From Bryum argenteum (taxonomy: Eukaryota; Streptophyta; Bryopsida; Bryales; Bryaceae), in assembly GCA_037043015.1 (NCBI GenBank), contig CM073323.1, positions 21,294,758-21,358,757 on the forward strand: a stretch of 64,000 bases of DNA. The letters are read 5' to 3'. Below are positions 1-12,393 of this stretch, in pieces. The notes under the pieces are model-generated. The model was not told the origin of the DNA, ran no database searches, and saw only the letters and a list, made by a program, of their open reading frames with translations. Position 1 is the stretch's first letter; each line of letters begins with the position of its first letter. The position numbers and the translations under genes were made by a program.

Positions 1-2227
1 TTGGTATCAAATAAATGATTTAAAATTTGTCTTTAATATTCAATTGTTTGTATGAATGACTTTTTTTGTAATATTCAATAAAAGAGATAGTAATCTCATC
101 ATATTTTTATGGATAAACTGTATTATACTGATTACTCAACTATCATTGATAAATTCCAACCAAAAATCAATATTCGTTATAATTTAAGTTTGTTGTGTGA
201 ATTTCCGGAATGAATTTCCCTATATCTTGATGGGTTTAATACAATTGAGTCTAATCTTGTTATTTCAATTCCATTATTTGGTTTTAATCGTAAAATGAAA
301 CTAAAGGAGTTTCTTGCAAGTGCTGTAGAATGGCAAGTGAGCAAAAAAAAAGTGAATCTCCATCTCTAAGTTCAAGAGTATTTCACATAAGAATTTAAGA
401 GGGATTGCTATATCTCTAAGTTCTAGAGTATTTCACATAAGAAAAGAGGGATTGCTATAAATAAAAATAAGCTTTTGTATGCTACAACATCTCAAAGCAA
501 CATATATAATACAAGTAGTGAAAAGAAGGCAAGTCAAGTGCTCAGGGGAGTCCACTTCACCCTTACACTTTAAAAGATTAAGAGTGAAGAGAAGGTGACA
601 AATATGGAAGCAAATAACAAAAAAACATACAACATTGTATTAAACAATATACCTACAAATCTTCACAAAAGGTTCAAAGTCATAATGGAGGCTCACCAAA
701 TTGTGCAATTTAATGTAATCTAATTCTGATATGAAAACCATGGAAGGTTTTTGGGTGTTTTCGGACACATACAAAGACTTATACACCTCCTAATAAAATG
801 CCGCTTAAAAATTAACAACATATTTTGATACAAATACAAGTATCATAGTTATAGGGAAAAACATAACATTTATAGCAAAAATGAAGTTGAGATGAAGAAG
901 CTATGATTCTTCAAAGTTTTTGCCTTCCATTCAAAATATAGAAAAACGACATTTGAAACATTTAGAGGTAAAATCACAAATTCATTTTAAAATACTACTG
1001 AAGAAATAAAATAAACTTATACACATGGTAATAAAAAGATGGTCAAGCTTCTAGCATACACTTTGGTAATCCAATTTTAGAAATACCCTTTCATTTGGTA
1101 GATCCTAAAACCAACCCCTGTAGATGAACCAATCTCCTTATTCCAAATCAAATTCACGAACACATGAGGTGCATTTACTGATTCCATAACATCAATAACA
1201 TCAATAAGTGTTAGAAATTTTAGAAATGATTTCTAGTCACTTATTTTAGTAGAATTTCCATAACAAATAATTTCTCTAATTTATGCCAACCGACAAATAG
1301 CTTCTATACTCCTTAGTATACTTTAGCAGAAAATATTTAAGTTTCAAAAAATGCCAAAAACTCAAGGCCTTTATGAGAACAATATTACTAACTCATATAA
1401 TGAAACATGTATAAGAGCAATTGAAGTAAAATTTTTACTAAGGTCAAGAAATTTCATAAAGAATGTTAATTTGTTTGTTTTTTAAGATGCCAAACTCAAT
1501 ACTCATCTACTTCTATAATAAAATACTGTACGGCGATCCTTCCTACCCACCAACCTACCAACCAACCTACCTATCTTCTTTCATGTTTTTTGGATTATGT
1601 AAAAAAGATAAAAAATAAAAAAATAAAAAAATAAAGTAATAATAATAAAAAAAAACAAAACAAAACACGAATATATACAAAAATAATAAACAAAATATGA
1701 GAAAATGGTAAACACGGGATAATTTCATAAAACTACCATATAAAGAGCTTTATCGTCGGGGCAACGGGTACATTGCTAGTATATGTATAACAATTTCTAT
1801 GTATATTCCTAAAATTTTGGCCGTTCACAAAAAAAACCTAAAATGTCCCAAAATTAAAGGGGAAGAGGCAAGTTACCTCGAGAGCATGATTGACTCCCTT
1901 TAGAGTTCGTCACTCCCGCCTCCCTCCACAATTCCCACCGACGCCGCTCGGCTCGGCAAGCTTTCCCGATTGCCACCATTCTCACGGCTATGGCGAACAA
2001 CACCAAGCCCCGCGCATTCCCCTCTCCCGCGTAATTTCGCCTCCCACGCTTCCACCCTCTGCCGGCCCCCTCACTTAGGGTTTGGCAACATCTTGCCGAG
2101 CCCGCCAGCAAGAGAACGATCGATAGATGTACGTATCTCGCGCGAGCTTACTCCTGAGTATTATAACGATACTGGATTTCGGGAAATGAGAGGTTGATTG
2201 GAGCGGTTTAAACAGAAAGCAGCGAGT
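1..2227. other. Gene-free AT-rich stretch and SWI3 promoter/5' leader
   Basis: Positions 1-1850 are strongly AT-rich with no open frame that looks coding. The only local structure is an imperfect tandem duplication of about 55 bp near 362-455 (the phrase AGAGTATTTCACATAAGAA occurs twice) and A-rich simple sequence near 1600-1680. From about 1860 the base composition shifts to GC-rich, pyrimidine-rich sequence, which I read as promoter and 5' leader of the SWI3 gene starting at 2228. A telo-box-like AGGGTTT lies at 2077-2083. Short open frames at 1854-2197 on both strands have no recognisable content. Confidence 0.6.
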
Positions 2228-5200
2228 ATGGTGCTTTCCTCGCCGACGGAGTCGTCCAGGGTGAGGAAGGAGCGGGATGACGAATCGAATGCCGCCGTGG
2301 AAACTCCCAGCAAGAAGAGTAAGCATGTTGGCAAGAACGAGGTAGCTACGCCAATTGCTGAGGATGGCAACAATGGCGAGCTTGTGGCTCCGTCTCCTGA
2401 TGTGCCTTCTCGGGAGGTTTACAGAATACCAAGCCATGCAGGTCAGTGTGTCCCTGGAGCTATTTTTAAAAATATTTATGCAATAGAACAAGCTGACTTG
2501 ATTAAATCGAGATTTACTCGACTGCAGTCGATCAAAATAATTAGGACTGCGATTGGTTAGGTTAATGTGCGAGTTACTATCTCGAAGTGAGAGATAACTT
2601 TGGCCTCAAGATCATGTTTCTATTACTACGTTTGACTATCTTAAGTAGCCGTAGGGAGGTTGGTGAAAACCATCGTGGTCATAGGCTTATAAGCTGACTG
2701 AAGGTCCTTTTTATTCGAGTGTATGAGTTGGTAGAGTCAGTTTAGGAGACTGTACCAGGTTGTAGTATCCCATCTCTTTTGAGTCCATTGATAGGCGTAG
2801 CATTGAGATTGTCGTACGAAACGAGTGTGCCGACTGAATATGGCACTTCGTTTTCAGTTTTTTTCTTTTTCCTTGTGGTCGAGTTTTTGTGAGGACATGA
2901 TGTATGGAAGGGCGATTCTGGTGTTTTGGTGGTGGGAGATGGCACGACATTATTTATTGAATGATGTCGTGGTCTGAGCAGCTTGGTTTCAATGGGGTAA
3001 GATTCATCCATTGGAGAGACGAGCATTGAGCGAGTTTTTTGACAAAAGATCAGCTGCCAAAACACCCCGCATTTACAAGGAGTACCGAGACTTTATCATT
3101 AACAAGTACAGGGAGAATCCGAAGCAACCGCTGACGCTGACGGAAGTGCGGCGCATGCTTGTTGGTGATGTCAATTCCCTTAGCAGAGTGTTTGATTTTT
3201 TAGAACACTGGGGTCTAATCAATCACCCAGTTTCATTGGAGCCAGCTGCTATTGCGCCAGAGGCTCCTCCCCCTGTCATCGGTTCATATCCCAGCGGGGT
3301 CCGTGTGGTCGATATGCCAGCAGTCAATGCGGCCAAAACCACACGAATCTCTACGTTTGAATCATCAGGTAGGTATATGCTGCACCATGTCGGTAGGGTC
3401 GAAACATCGATACCTACTCGTCCACCGATTTGATTTTTTCCCCTACAGCTTGAGACAGACCAAGTGCTGCTCAGCACATGTACATTCTCTCCCTGTAGAA
3501 AATTACACTGAGCAGCACACCACCGAGCCAAGAGGTTTCGTGTATGAGTCAGGGCTTTTGTTAGTTTTGTTGGAAGGTTTTTATAGCATGCATTCACCAG
3601 CAGTGCTAACTTCCAGCTTTGCTCTTACATTTACAGGTCATTCTGTTGCCACTAACAACCTTGCCACCCGCAACAATGTATTTGTGTCCCCAAGTAAGAA
3701 GTTGGGGCCTGGCTCTAAGGCATCTGAAGAGGAAGTGCATTGTCATTCCTGTAAGAAGGATTGCTCTAAGCAGCCCTTTCACAGGAAGCAGGTTCGTTTC
3801 AATCTTTTCCTTTCGGTCTTTCTGAGTGCCCAAGCTATACATAGGCATCGGTTCAATGCACTACAGAATATACTTCTAGCACCCAAGAATGTATTTCACC
3901 TTCGTAGAGATATGGCACTTCCTAGATGACCGGATCCACCTCTGCGAGGATGCTATGTGAGCGCTTAACAGGCACTTGGGTCACGCATACGTTTGCAATG
4001 GGTGTTTGGGTGTTTGGGTGCTTGATAGTCTTTCGGTCTCCGTAGAAAGTAGGAGCGGATCGGCTATTCTATGTCGTTGAATTCATTATAACGAGTTCAA
4101 ATGCTGATAATCTTCCGTTTTGTGTCCAGCAACCTGATGTCAGTTTCTGTTCCGATTGCGTCAAGAATGGCAAGCTCCCAGCAGGCGCTTCAGCCAGCGA
4201 TTTTGTAAATGCTACAGATGGTGACCACATAGTTGCAGTCAAAGAGTGGACAAGCAAGGAGACGTTGCTGCTTCTTGAGGCTGTCAGCCGTTTTGGAGAG
4301 AACTGGACTCAGGTTAATCTCTTTTTTCTACTCACATCTTCGAAGGCTGCTCCTTGTGCTCGAGCTTATATTGTTAGCTAAGGAATGAATTGGATGTTTT
4401 CTGGAACTGGCTTCGATCGTCAGCTATTACAGAAGTTTCGCCATTATGTTGTGTTTTTGTGAAGGGCCCTGTAAGTGAAAAGGTTGGCTTCCTGTGTATC
4501 AACCCCAAGTGCCAATGTAAAGAAAGAACACCCGGAAATAAACTGTTACTTGTAATTATGTTTCTTTCTTCAATAATTCTTCCTTTGTATTTCACTTTCC
4601 TTCAACTTCGTCAGCGACTCATGGCACTAACATTACAGAAGTGGCTACGTCCGCAAAGTTTTATCTCGTGATTGAGACTCTCAGTGCCGATGATCTTGCC
4701 TTTTCTGAGTTAGCGATGACCATTGTATGATGTAGGTTGCTGCGCATGTGCCAACGAGGTCAAAGGCTGAGTGCGTGAAACATTTCATCCAACTTCCATT
4801 TGGAGACAATTATTGTGCTGAGCCTGAGGAGCCGAAGGCTCCACTTGTCGCGGCGCGTGGGACACCGGTAAAGAAGGCAGGGGTAGTGTCCGCTCACCAC
4901 GAAGAGGCCGTTGTGAGTGGCAATGATGTGTCAAATGAAGCACCTGTTGCCCATCTTGGTCCCTCTGGAGCACATGCAGGTGCCGATGCTACTGCTGGAA
5001 CTGCTGCGCATAACTTGGTGTCTCCATTTACTGATACAAGTCATCCACTTTTCGCCCAGGTAAGAGCTTAGCCAATGGAATATCTTAAAGGTCCAGGCTG
5101 CCATATTATATCAAGTTCTGTTGATACAACAAACTGAAGCGATTACATTGTGAAAATTATACTTCAGATGTGGCCGATTTCTTGATCACTCGGATCAGCA

Positions 5201-6473
5201 TGCGTTAACCAGTTTGAATCTCTTGGGCTTTTAAGAGTCAACTTATAGCTGATGATTGGGACCTGTTTTTGCAGGTAGCATTGCTGTCGGGTATGGTAGG
5301 CCCTCGGGTTGCAGCTGCTGCAGCTCAAGCAGCTGTGGCAGCAGTAGGGGAAGACGACCCAGGGGTGTCAGAACTACCTTTCGTGCAACCCTCAAAGACA
5401 TTTGCAGGCCGGAAGAAGCGAGCTTCGACTACGATGCAAGATAATGGTGAAAGGTAGTGGACGGCTACTCTAGTTTTAGGACATTTAACTTCATATAAGT
5501 TCACGAGCGCTCCTTTGATCTCAACGGTCCTTGTGAGACTCTCTCGCAAATGATGATTTCCAACTTTTGACATCAGATGATACCTTGTTATGAAACTCGA
5601 GAGGCTGTGTGATTCTGACTATTGTTAGCTGTGTCCCCTTGTTCGTTGCGTGTGACGTTTTTTGAACTCAAGACCATGCTGATGACTTAGTGTGGTGAAC
5701 CTTGTCAGTGTAATGGAAGAATCTAAGGATGAGATGCAGCCCGACGGAACGGACCCTCAACGTGAAGGTATAGACTGCACCTAGGTTTTGTAAGCATTCA
5801 TTGTGCTGATCTAAATTTCTCAAAGAATACATCTCGTTACACATTGCAGTACAAAACTCGTCTCCACCTCCAAATCATCCGGATGCATCAGAAGCAACTG
5901 AGGAGTTGCCGTCCGCCGCTCAAGCACGGGTGAGTGTGGCGACTGCTTTGGGTGTGGCAGCTGCAAATGCAACGCTGTTGGCTGACCAGGAGGAGCGGGT
6001 GATTGAGCATCTGGTTGCCAGCATCATCGATAATCAGGTAGACTCAACTTTGATCACTTATACTAGTAATACTTGAAGGATCATTACTGCCTTGAAACCC
6101 GTTACTTCACAAAGACCCCTGACCTTATCTGTGAGGTGCTTCTTCCTTGGTGACACCTCGACGAAGAGGATTCTTCTAGGTTGTTAAAGAAAGAAAGAAA
6201 TTTTCTGTACTTCGTCGCCTTCCCATTGTCCACAACCAGAACTACTGTTAACACCCATCTCCGCTAATTTGTTTATTGAACATCGATTGCTTGTTGCAGA
6301 TGAAAAAGTTGTACACTAAGTTGGAGCATTTTGAAGAGTTAGAGATGCTGTTGGAGAAGGAACGGCTTGAGCTTGAGCGAGCTCGACAACAGGTCTACGC
6401 CGATCGTTTGCGCTACGCCGAGGCGCAAACAGCCACCCAAACTTCCTTATTTCGGAGCCCAGCACCCACTTAA
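2228..6473 (+). CDS. SWI3: SWI3A/B-like SWI/SNF chromatin-remodelling subunit
   Basis: Core scaffold subunit of SWI/SNF (BAF155/170-type) chromatin remodelling complexes in the nucleus. Proposed exons: 2228-2441, 2982-3368, 3637-3791, 4130-4312, 4736-5059, 5275-5453, 5709-5767, 5850-6037, 6300-6473; phases agree and the sum is 1863 nt, 620 aa. The ATG at 2228 is the first in frame after a stop at 2195. Visible domains: SWIRM at about residues 66-150 (WFQWGKIHPLERRALSEFF, then KTPRIYKEYRDFII); ZZ-type zinc finger at about 235-270 (CHSCKKDC, later FCSDC); SANT at about 291-335 (EWTSKETLLLLEAV, RSKAECVKHFIQLPFGD); C-terminal leucine-rich coiled coil at about 525-610 (LADQEERVIEHLVASII; LEHFEELEMLLEKERLELE), the dimerisation region of the family. 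The LPFGD motif and modest length fit SWI3A/B better than the longer SWI3C/D. Domain calls rest on recalled family sequences; exon ends are inferred. Confidence 0.9.
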
Positions 6474-8273
6474 AAAACATGCAGTCATTCTTCCAGTCAA
6501 GTTGCCTTACTGGGTACGCTTCGCTCAGACGCTTACCTGAATTCAGATTTCCATCTGCCCACAATATTGTGAAGTGGTTTAGTCTGCTGCTATCTGATTA
6601 TTGACGGTCAGGCACAGCCATCTCAACACTAGGCTCTACTTTAGTGCACCACTCTGCCTACGATGCTTCTCTTGTAATAACATTCAATGTCCATGATTTG
6701 GACCTCTTTTGTTTCAAATCCCATTTTTGCTGTGAATGCGGTTGTTGCGATAATATCAGTGGAAAGGGTAGCATGTGAAGTGTTTTCGGTTCCAACTCTT
6801 CTGCAATTGCAATTTCTAAGTTTGGACGTAGACAGCCGTAGGGTATCGTTCCCACTTCTTTTGCAGCAGCGCTCTAGATTGTGGTTTCTCTTAAGAAGAT
6901 CACGTAGGATGTCTCAGCAAGTGAGGAGTGTTCCAACTGTATTTTCTTTCTCATTTGTGGAGCATACAGTATTTCTGACTCTTCTAGGTTCAGATTGTTA
7001 GCAACTGTTCCATCAAGATACTAGAGAACAAACCATAAGCAGATTGTAGTGGGTTCTAGGAAACTACAGATATGAACATGGAAATGGATAGGTCATTTGA
7101 CCAACTGATGGGGAACAATCGGTAAAAACCTCAACTGACAGTCCATAAACAGGATGTGGCTAATTGGAGTGACACTATATAGCATAAATAGAATGTAACT
7201 TCAATATCTTGTCCGGACGTTCTTAGTGTCCTTCGAGGTCGGCACCAATTCTGGTACCCTTTTCTTTAGCTAATGTCCGAAGGGTTGACAACGTGGAAAA
7301 GCAGAAGGTGTAGCATTCATTCCGTGCAGTATCTCAATACAGTGTAAACTTGAGCTTCCTTACTTTAATATTGCAGGCTAGCTGTGATTGGTTAGTACAA
7401 ATATATATTTAACCCCAAAAGCATCAGCGTTAGCAAAATCCATCTCCACTTTTTGTAGAGATTAACGACATGTCCTTCCGGAAAACATTCCATTTGAGAA
7501 AATTCGATTTCCAAGGAACTTACTCCCTTGATTGATAGATCTGTACAAGTGTAATGTACATCTGAGGTACACCCAGGCACTAACTGCGAACGTCCTTGTA
7601 AAATATAGATAGAGGGAATCAGGGGCTGGACTCCGGATCCAAAAGCATTATAAAGATCTTCCAATCCACCAATCATCCAACACAAAGTAGTTACGTTAGC
7701 ATTTAATAACAATTCAAAGGACTGCAGTGCAAATTTGGATAAGGCTACTGGCAACAGATAAATTTACAGGTAGGATGAATCTCTTAACCCTGACAAAGAA
7801 ATATAACCTGGTTACCGACTCAGGATTAGATTGCAAGGCCAAAATAAGTTAACCAAATTCCCAAAACTGCAGTCAGATTCCCAGACCAGACACGTGGGAC
7901 TCTAGAATGATAATTGATCACCTGTCGGTAACTCCAACGACAAACGGCCGACCGACACTTAAAAAAAAATGAAAGTACCGACTCACTCACAATATGACTT
8001 TATTCAAAGAGAAAGGAGTCTCCAACAAATGCTGCTCTCATGATTAATAGAATTTAAAAGAAAAAAGAAAAAAGGAAAACATATCGACATGGAAGCTTGC
8101 AAGAAAAGGCATGCTGCTGCTGCCTTTCTGGGTCTGTCTAAACATACAAAGGGGAGGCTTGCAAACTTCCAAAAAGTGTTTCTGTATCAGCTACGAAAAT
8201 CTCTGTGCACGAAAACTTTTGGCAGGCAAAGGGGGGCATCTAACGTATCCTGAAGGGAAGGGATGAGTGTGCA
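6474..8273. other. Intergenic stretch between SWI3 and ANP32
   Basis: About 1.8 kb between two convergent genes, presumably holding both 3' untranslated regions. Short open frames here (for example 6687-7001 and 7392-7754) have no recognisable domain, no conserved motif and no splice partners. I see no RNA gene or clear mobile element. Confidence 0.5.
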
Positions 8274-9981
8274 TCAATGCTTCGCAGGCCGCTCATCTTT
8301 CTCGCCTGTATCCTCCCGCATTCTTTTTCGGTCTTGCTTTAATCCCACGAGCTCCTGCTCCACATGCTCCTTCTCGTCTTCTTCGTCCTCGAAATCCTCG
8401 TCGTCCTCCTCATCGTCCTCCTCGCCAGGCTCGAAATCACTGGCTCCTTCGTCCTCCTCGGGTGGCGCTATGGGTTGCACCAGGTGCTTCGTTCCGTATT
8501 CTTCTTCGTCCTCATCATCCTTCACACGTTTGCAAGCTCACAATCAGCGACGGATCGTAACACCCAAGGATGAGGAACAAGCAAGAGAACTCTGGGATTG
8601 TGTTATCATGAAAGGGCAAGTGTTTCGAAAGAGGTGATGTTCTCAGTGAGGATGTGAAAAGATGTAACGGTGGCGGAAAGAAATGAGATTTACCTCCTCT
8701 TCGACCTCTTCTTCGCCTTCGTCGTTATCCACGGCGTCGTCATCAGCCTCTTCGTCCTCTCCTAACTCTCCGTTTTCGTCCTCCTCATCTTCCTCGTTTT
8801 CTTGGACGTCGAGCTCGCCCTCGGTGCTCACGCGTGCGCCACTCGCAGGCTCTGTTCAAAATTCAGCGACCACTCGTTAAGATTAAGGGGCCGGAAAGTG
8901 CTTAGGGTTGAGAGAAATTAACCCGAGGGGACGCGATACACGGAATGGTAGAGGAAATGTTTGTAGCGATGATACCTTCTTCATCGTCGTCGTCGTCTTC
9001 CTCTTCCACGGCGGCATCCTCGTCGTCCTCGTCCCCAACCTCTTCGTCCTCACTCTCCTCCTCGATGTCTTGCACCTCTACATTGTCGTCCTCATCTTCC
9101 ACCTCCTCTTCGTCGCTGCCATTATGCAAAAGGCCTTGCATGACGACACGGCTTGAAGCCGCAACGACCTCTTCTTGGTAACTCCCGCCCTCATCCTCTT
9201 CATCGTCTTCCAATTCCTCATTGTCGTCGTCCTGCTCCTCGTCCTCCTCGCCGTCGTCGTCATCCTCCTCGTGGACCGCGGCGCCTTTGGAGTCTCCCTC
9301 CACGCCCTCCTCCTCGTCACCGTCGACCTCGGCGCCGTCGCCATTAAGGTCGTCTACATCCTCTTCCTCCTCCGACTCCTCCTCTTCCTCGTCGGACTCG
9401 GGACGCTCGTTCCCGGTGACGTCCGTCTTGTCCAGAAACCGTAACGACTTCATCATGCCAAACACCTTTGCCCTATAGTCCGCGCTGCGGGTGACGGGGC
9501 ACTCATACAAGTCCAGCGACTCGAGCTTCAACTGCGCCAACGGCTTGAGGTCCTCCACGGACTGAATTTTATTGTTGGACAAATCCAACTCGCGTAACGA
9601 CTTGAGGCCTGCGTACACCAGGTGCTCCAAGCCCGCGGCGATTCGATTGTCGCTGAGGATCAACCGCTCCAGGTGCGGCAACGACGGGAAATCTGCGAGC
9701 GACGAGAGGCCGACGTTGGCGATCGAGAGGCGTTTGAGCTGCGTGAAGGGAGCGAAGACCTTAGACTTGGGCAACTTCCCCTGTGCGCACTTGACGAGTC
9801 CGTCGAGCGTGAGCGCCTCCACGTCTTGCACGGGCTCTCCGGCGCGGGCTTGCTCCACCGCTCTGTCCCACGCGCCCTCCTCCATTCCCCGCCCTAAGCA
9901 AAGGCCGTCCGCCTGCAAATCGTGGCGTTCGGCGCTCACAGCCCTCCTGGCGTCATGCCATCCAGCGTCGTCAAGCTCCAT
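8274..9981 (-). CDS. ANP32: ANP32-like acidic leucine-rich nuclear phosphoprotein
   Basis: Member of the ANP32 family: LRR proteins with acidic tails that bind histones and act in chromatin, transcription and phosphatase regulation. Three exons on the minus strand: 9981-8976, 8851-8694, 8519-8274 (1410 nt, 469 aa). The LRR domain covers about residues 33-195: LTLDGLVKCAQGKLP, LKRLSIANVGLSSLADFP, LERLILSDNRIAAGLEHL, LRELDLSNNKIQ, LESLDLYECPVTR, YRAKVFGMMKSLRFLDKTD, then the family signature NERPESD. The rest, about 270 residues, is almost continuous Asp/Glu, ending in a short basic patch (KQDRKRMRED), a possible nuclear signal. Animal ANP32 proteins total about 250-270 aa, so this tail is unusually long. 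The ATG at 9981 is the first in frame; Met33 (MEEGAWDRAVEQA) matches the usual family start and could be the real one. The third-exon acceptor is weak and less certain. Confidence 0.88.
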
Positions 9982-11263
9982 CGCTAGCCTCCCGCCTCCC
10001 TCCGCCCCGCCCGACGCTGCCGAGAGAGGCGACAGCCTCGAGACCCGCCCCTACCCGGACCGGAACCTCACAGACCCGCCCTGCCCCTCCTCGTTGCGCA
10101 ACGGTTCTCTCGTAACGGATACTACCAAACCCCCATAGAAGCCTCCGTTTGCCACGAGCTCGATGTGCTACTACTGCTGGAAGGTAAATCCGGAGTACAT
10201 TAATTAGTAAAAAACTTAACTTTCCTAATGCCTATGGTCAAATTGTAAGGGAGTACCATTTTCCAAACACAAATTACGTGAAATTGCTTACAAATCTCAA
10301 TGTAATGTATGACAAAGCTCAATGTATGAGTGCATTAAAACTCAATGGATGCACGTTCGTGACTAAGCTCAAAGCTCAATGTAATAGTGCATTACGTTCA
10401 ATGGTGATAGCAAATGCACAATGTTAGTGCTCCACATAATGTTTAAACATTGTTATTATTTCACATAATGTGAGACTTTTATGTTTTTTATTTGTGATGC
10501 AAAATTGTGACAAAATTGTGACGCACAAATTAAGGGGGTAGTATGCTTGCCAAAACGACGAACGATTTATAACGCATGATGGATTTAAAGCAATGTACCG
10601 CGTGATGGATTTAAAGCAATGTACCGTCTCTTATGAGTGCTACGTCTCTTACGTGTAATCCAAACGTCTCTTATGTGTAATCCGAACATCAAACATTTGT
10701 CTCCTTCCTGCATTATGGGAAAAATGTGGGACTCTGACTGGTATGTCTCTTCGACTTGTTACTTCTCATGTGCACAATGTATCTATTATTGTCTGCTTCT
10801 ACGTGTGACTACTACATCCCCTATGTATGACTTACCAAACATCTATCTCCTTCCTACATGTAACATAAAAACTTGTGATTGACTGCTACGTCTCTTTGAC
10901 TGCTACGTCTCTTTGACTGCTACGTCTCTTTGACTGCTACTTCTCATGTGCAAGGTATGTATTATTGACTGCTTCTGCGTGTGACTACTACATCCCCTAT
11001 GTATGACTCACATGTGAGACATTTGTAAGACATATGTGAGACGCAAAAGCCCCTTCTGTTACTACGTCTTCTATGTGTGACGCAAAACCTATGTGCTACA
11101 AATAAGCTACGTGTGACCTAAAAGCTATGTGTAACAGCTTCTATGATTATTTCATTAGAAATCACTTTTGAGATTGGTCTATGTTATATAGGTATTTAGG
11201 AGTATAAATCACAATGAAAACCTTTAGTTTATCAATATACAGAACAGCCTATACAGTAAACTA

Positions 11264-11337
11264 CTCCCACTGTCCCATTGTGATTGTCTAGTAGGTTCTC
11301 TCAAATCTATCTCCCAATAATAATGGGACAGAGGGAA
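11264..11337. mobile_element. Very short Stowaway-like MITE
   Basis: A 74-bp unit with terminal inverted repeats CTCCCACTGTCCCATT (left) and AATGGGACAGAGGGAA (right), flanked on both sides by TA. The termini resemble the CTCCCTCCGTCCCA ends of plant Stowaway elements (Tc1/mariner-derived, TA target site). The internal phrase GTCTAGTAGGTTCTCTCAAA recurs in slightly changed form in units near 21471 and 50630, so the three form one local family. It carries no coding sequence and must be non-autonomous. Confidence 0.7.
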
Positions 11338-11822
11338 TACTTGTGGACATAGTGCCATCACCATTATTGATGTATCACCTATGTCATTTCAATGAGGTTT
11401 GGTTGGAGTTGTCTCTCATAATTTATGTATACTATGCCCAATGAATATTTCCAATTATACCCAATTAAATTATTCAAGTTCAATAACACCCCCAATCAAT
11501 GGCTATAGGTCACTTTTGAATGAGCTCTAAAGGGCGGGAATCCACTTGTATTCACCAGAATTGAGGAGGCCGATCCATTGGCAATCTTGGGTTTAAGTTT
11601 TGTCTGACATATAAACCTCTTAAATTCATCCTGCCATGTTTTCAAATAACCTGAATTGGATGATATTCATCCATGAAATGTATGTGCATGCATCGGACAT
11701 TGGATGATGCATCAAGTTTCTCATTCTTTATAAGAACTAAATTATTGAATAAATCTCCATGTTCCTATCAAATCGTTTTTACATCGTAACATCATATGAA
11801 AATAAATTTAATTACTTATAAA

Positions 11823-12059
11823 GGGTACGGTTCTGATATGGGTACCCCCTCCAAAATAGTGTGATTTTTTTAAAACTACTTTTTTGATAAAAAAAACTTT
11901 ATCGAAAAATTATTCTTACCATATGGTATTATAGGTGACATGGCTATAGTTGTATACATGTAGTTAAAAAATGGAATTTCTGGGACATATATTATGAATT
12001 ACACATAGGTCACACATAATGAGACGCGTCTTAGTGGTACCCATATCAGAACCGTACCC
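11823..12059. mobile_element. MITE with a perfect long terminal inverted repeat
   Basis: About 237 bp bounded by inverted repeats that begin GGGTACGGTTCTGATATGGG at the left and mirror exactly at 12037-12059; one extra base pairs on each side, so the match is about 25 bp without error. The flanks read TAAA at 11819-11822 and 12060-12063, consistent with a short target duplication. There is no coding sequence. The perfect termini suggest recent insertion. Superfamily is unclear: GGG ends and an A/T-rich target fit Tourist/PIF-Harbinger loosely, but the 4-bp flank is ambiguous. Confidence 0.75.
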
Positions 12060-12393
12060 TAAAATGCAACTTTGAAAAGTTATATTCACTTGTAGTTATT
12101 TCATAAAAAAATGTTTGGTACTATATTACGTAGTGTGCCAAAAAGAGTTAATATCTCCGAATTGAGTGGGTTGTTATATTTTCCCTTCCCTAAAGTAGAA
12201 GTTAAGGGTAGAATTTGGTAAGCATTTTCATAGAAGGAGTAGCTTCTCGATTTTCGGTAGGAAATGATGGGAAATGTTGAAGTGCCAAGCTAATCACCTC
12301 AAGAATGATGCAAATGATAAGGATAGTTGAGATAAGATTATCAAATAATGATTATCAAAAGTCAATCACAACACAAACCAACAACATTCGATA

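Larger units (their letters stand above)
9982..12393. other. Gene-free stretch with short tandem motifs
   Basis: After about 150 bp of GC-rich presumed ANP32 promoter the sequence becomes AT-rich. Between 10300 and 11130 it is built from short recurrent phrases: a 26-bp unit ending GATTTAAAGCAATGTACCG repeated in tandem at about 10570-10626, GACTGCTACGTCTCTTT repeated three times at about 10880-10935, and a CTACTACATCCCCTATGTATGACT-like phrase at about 10807 and 10984. No coding sequence is evident. Two MITE-like elements in this stretch are listed separately. Confidence 0.55.

Noticed and set aside
8263-8637. Ser-rich plus-strand open frames (8263-9478)
   Set aside because: Poly-Ser translations are the complement of the GAA/GAG/GAC acidic repeats of ANP32.
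9572-10138. 188-codon plus-strand open frame opposite ANP32
   Set aside because: It is antisense to the LRR-coding exon and its composition follows from GC-rich coding sequence on the other strand; no domain or splice logic.
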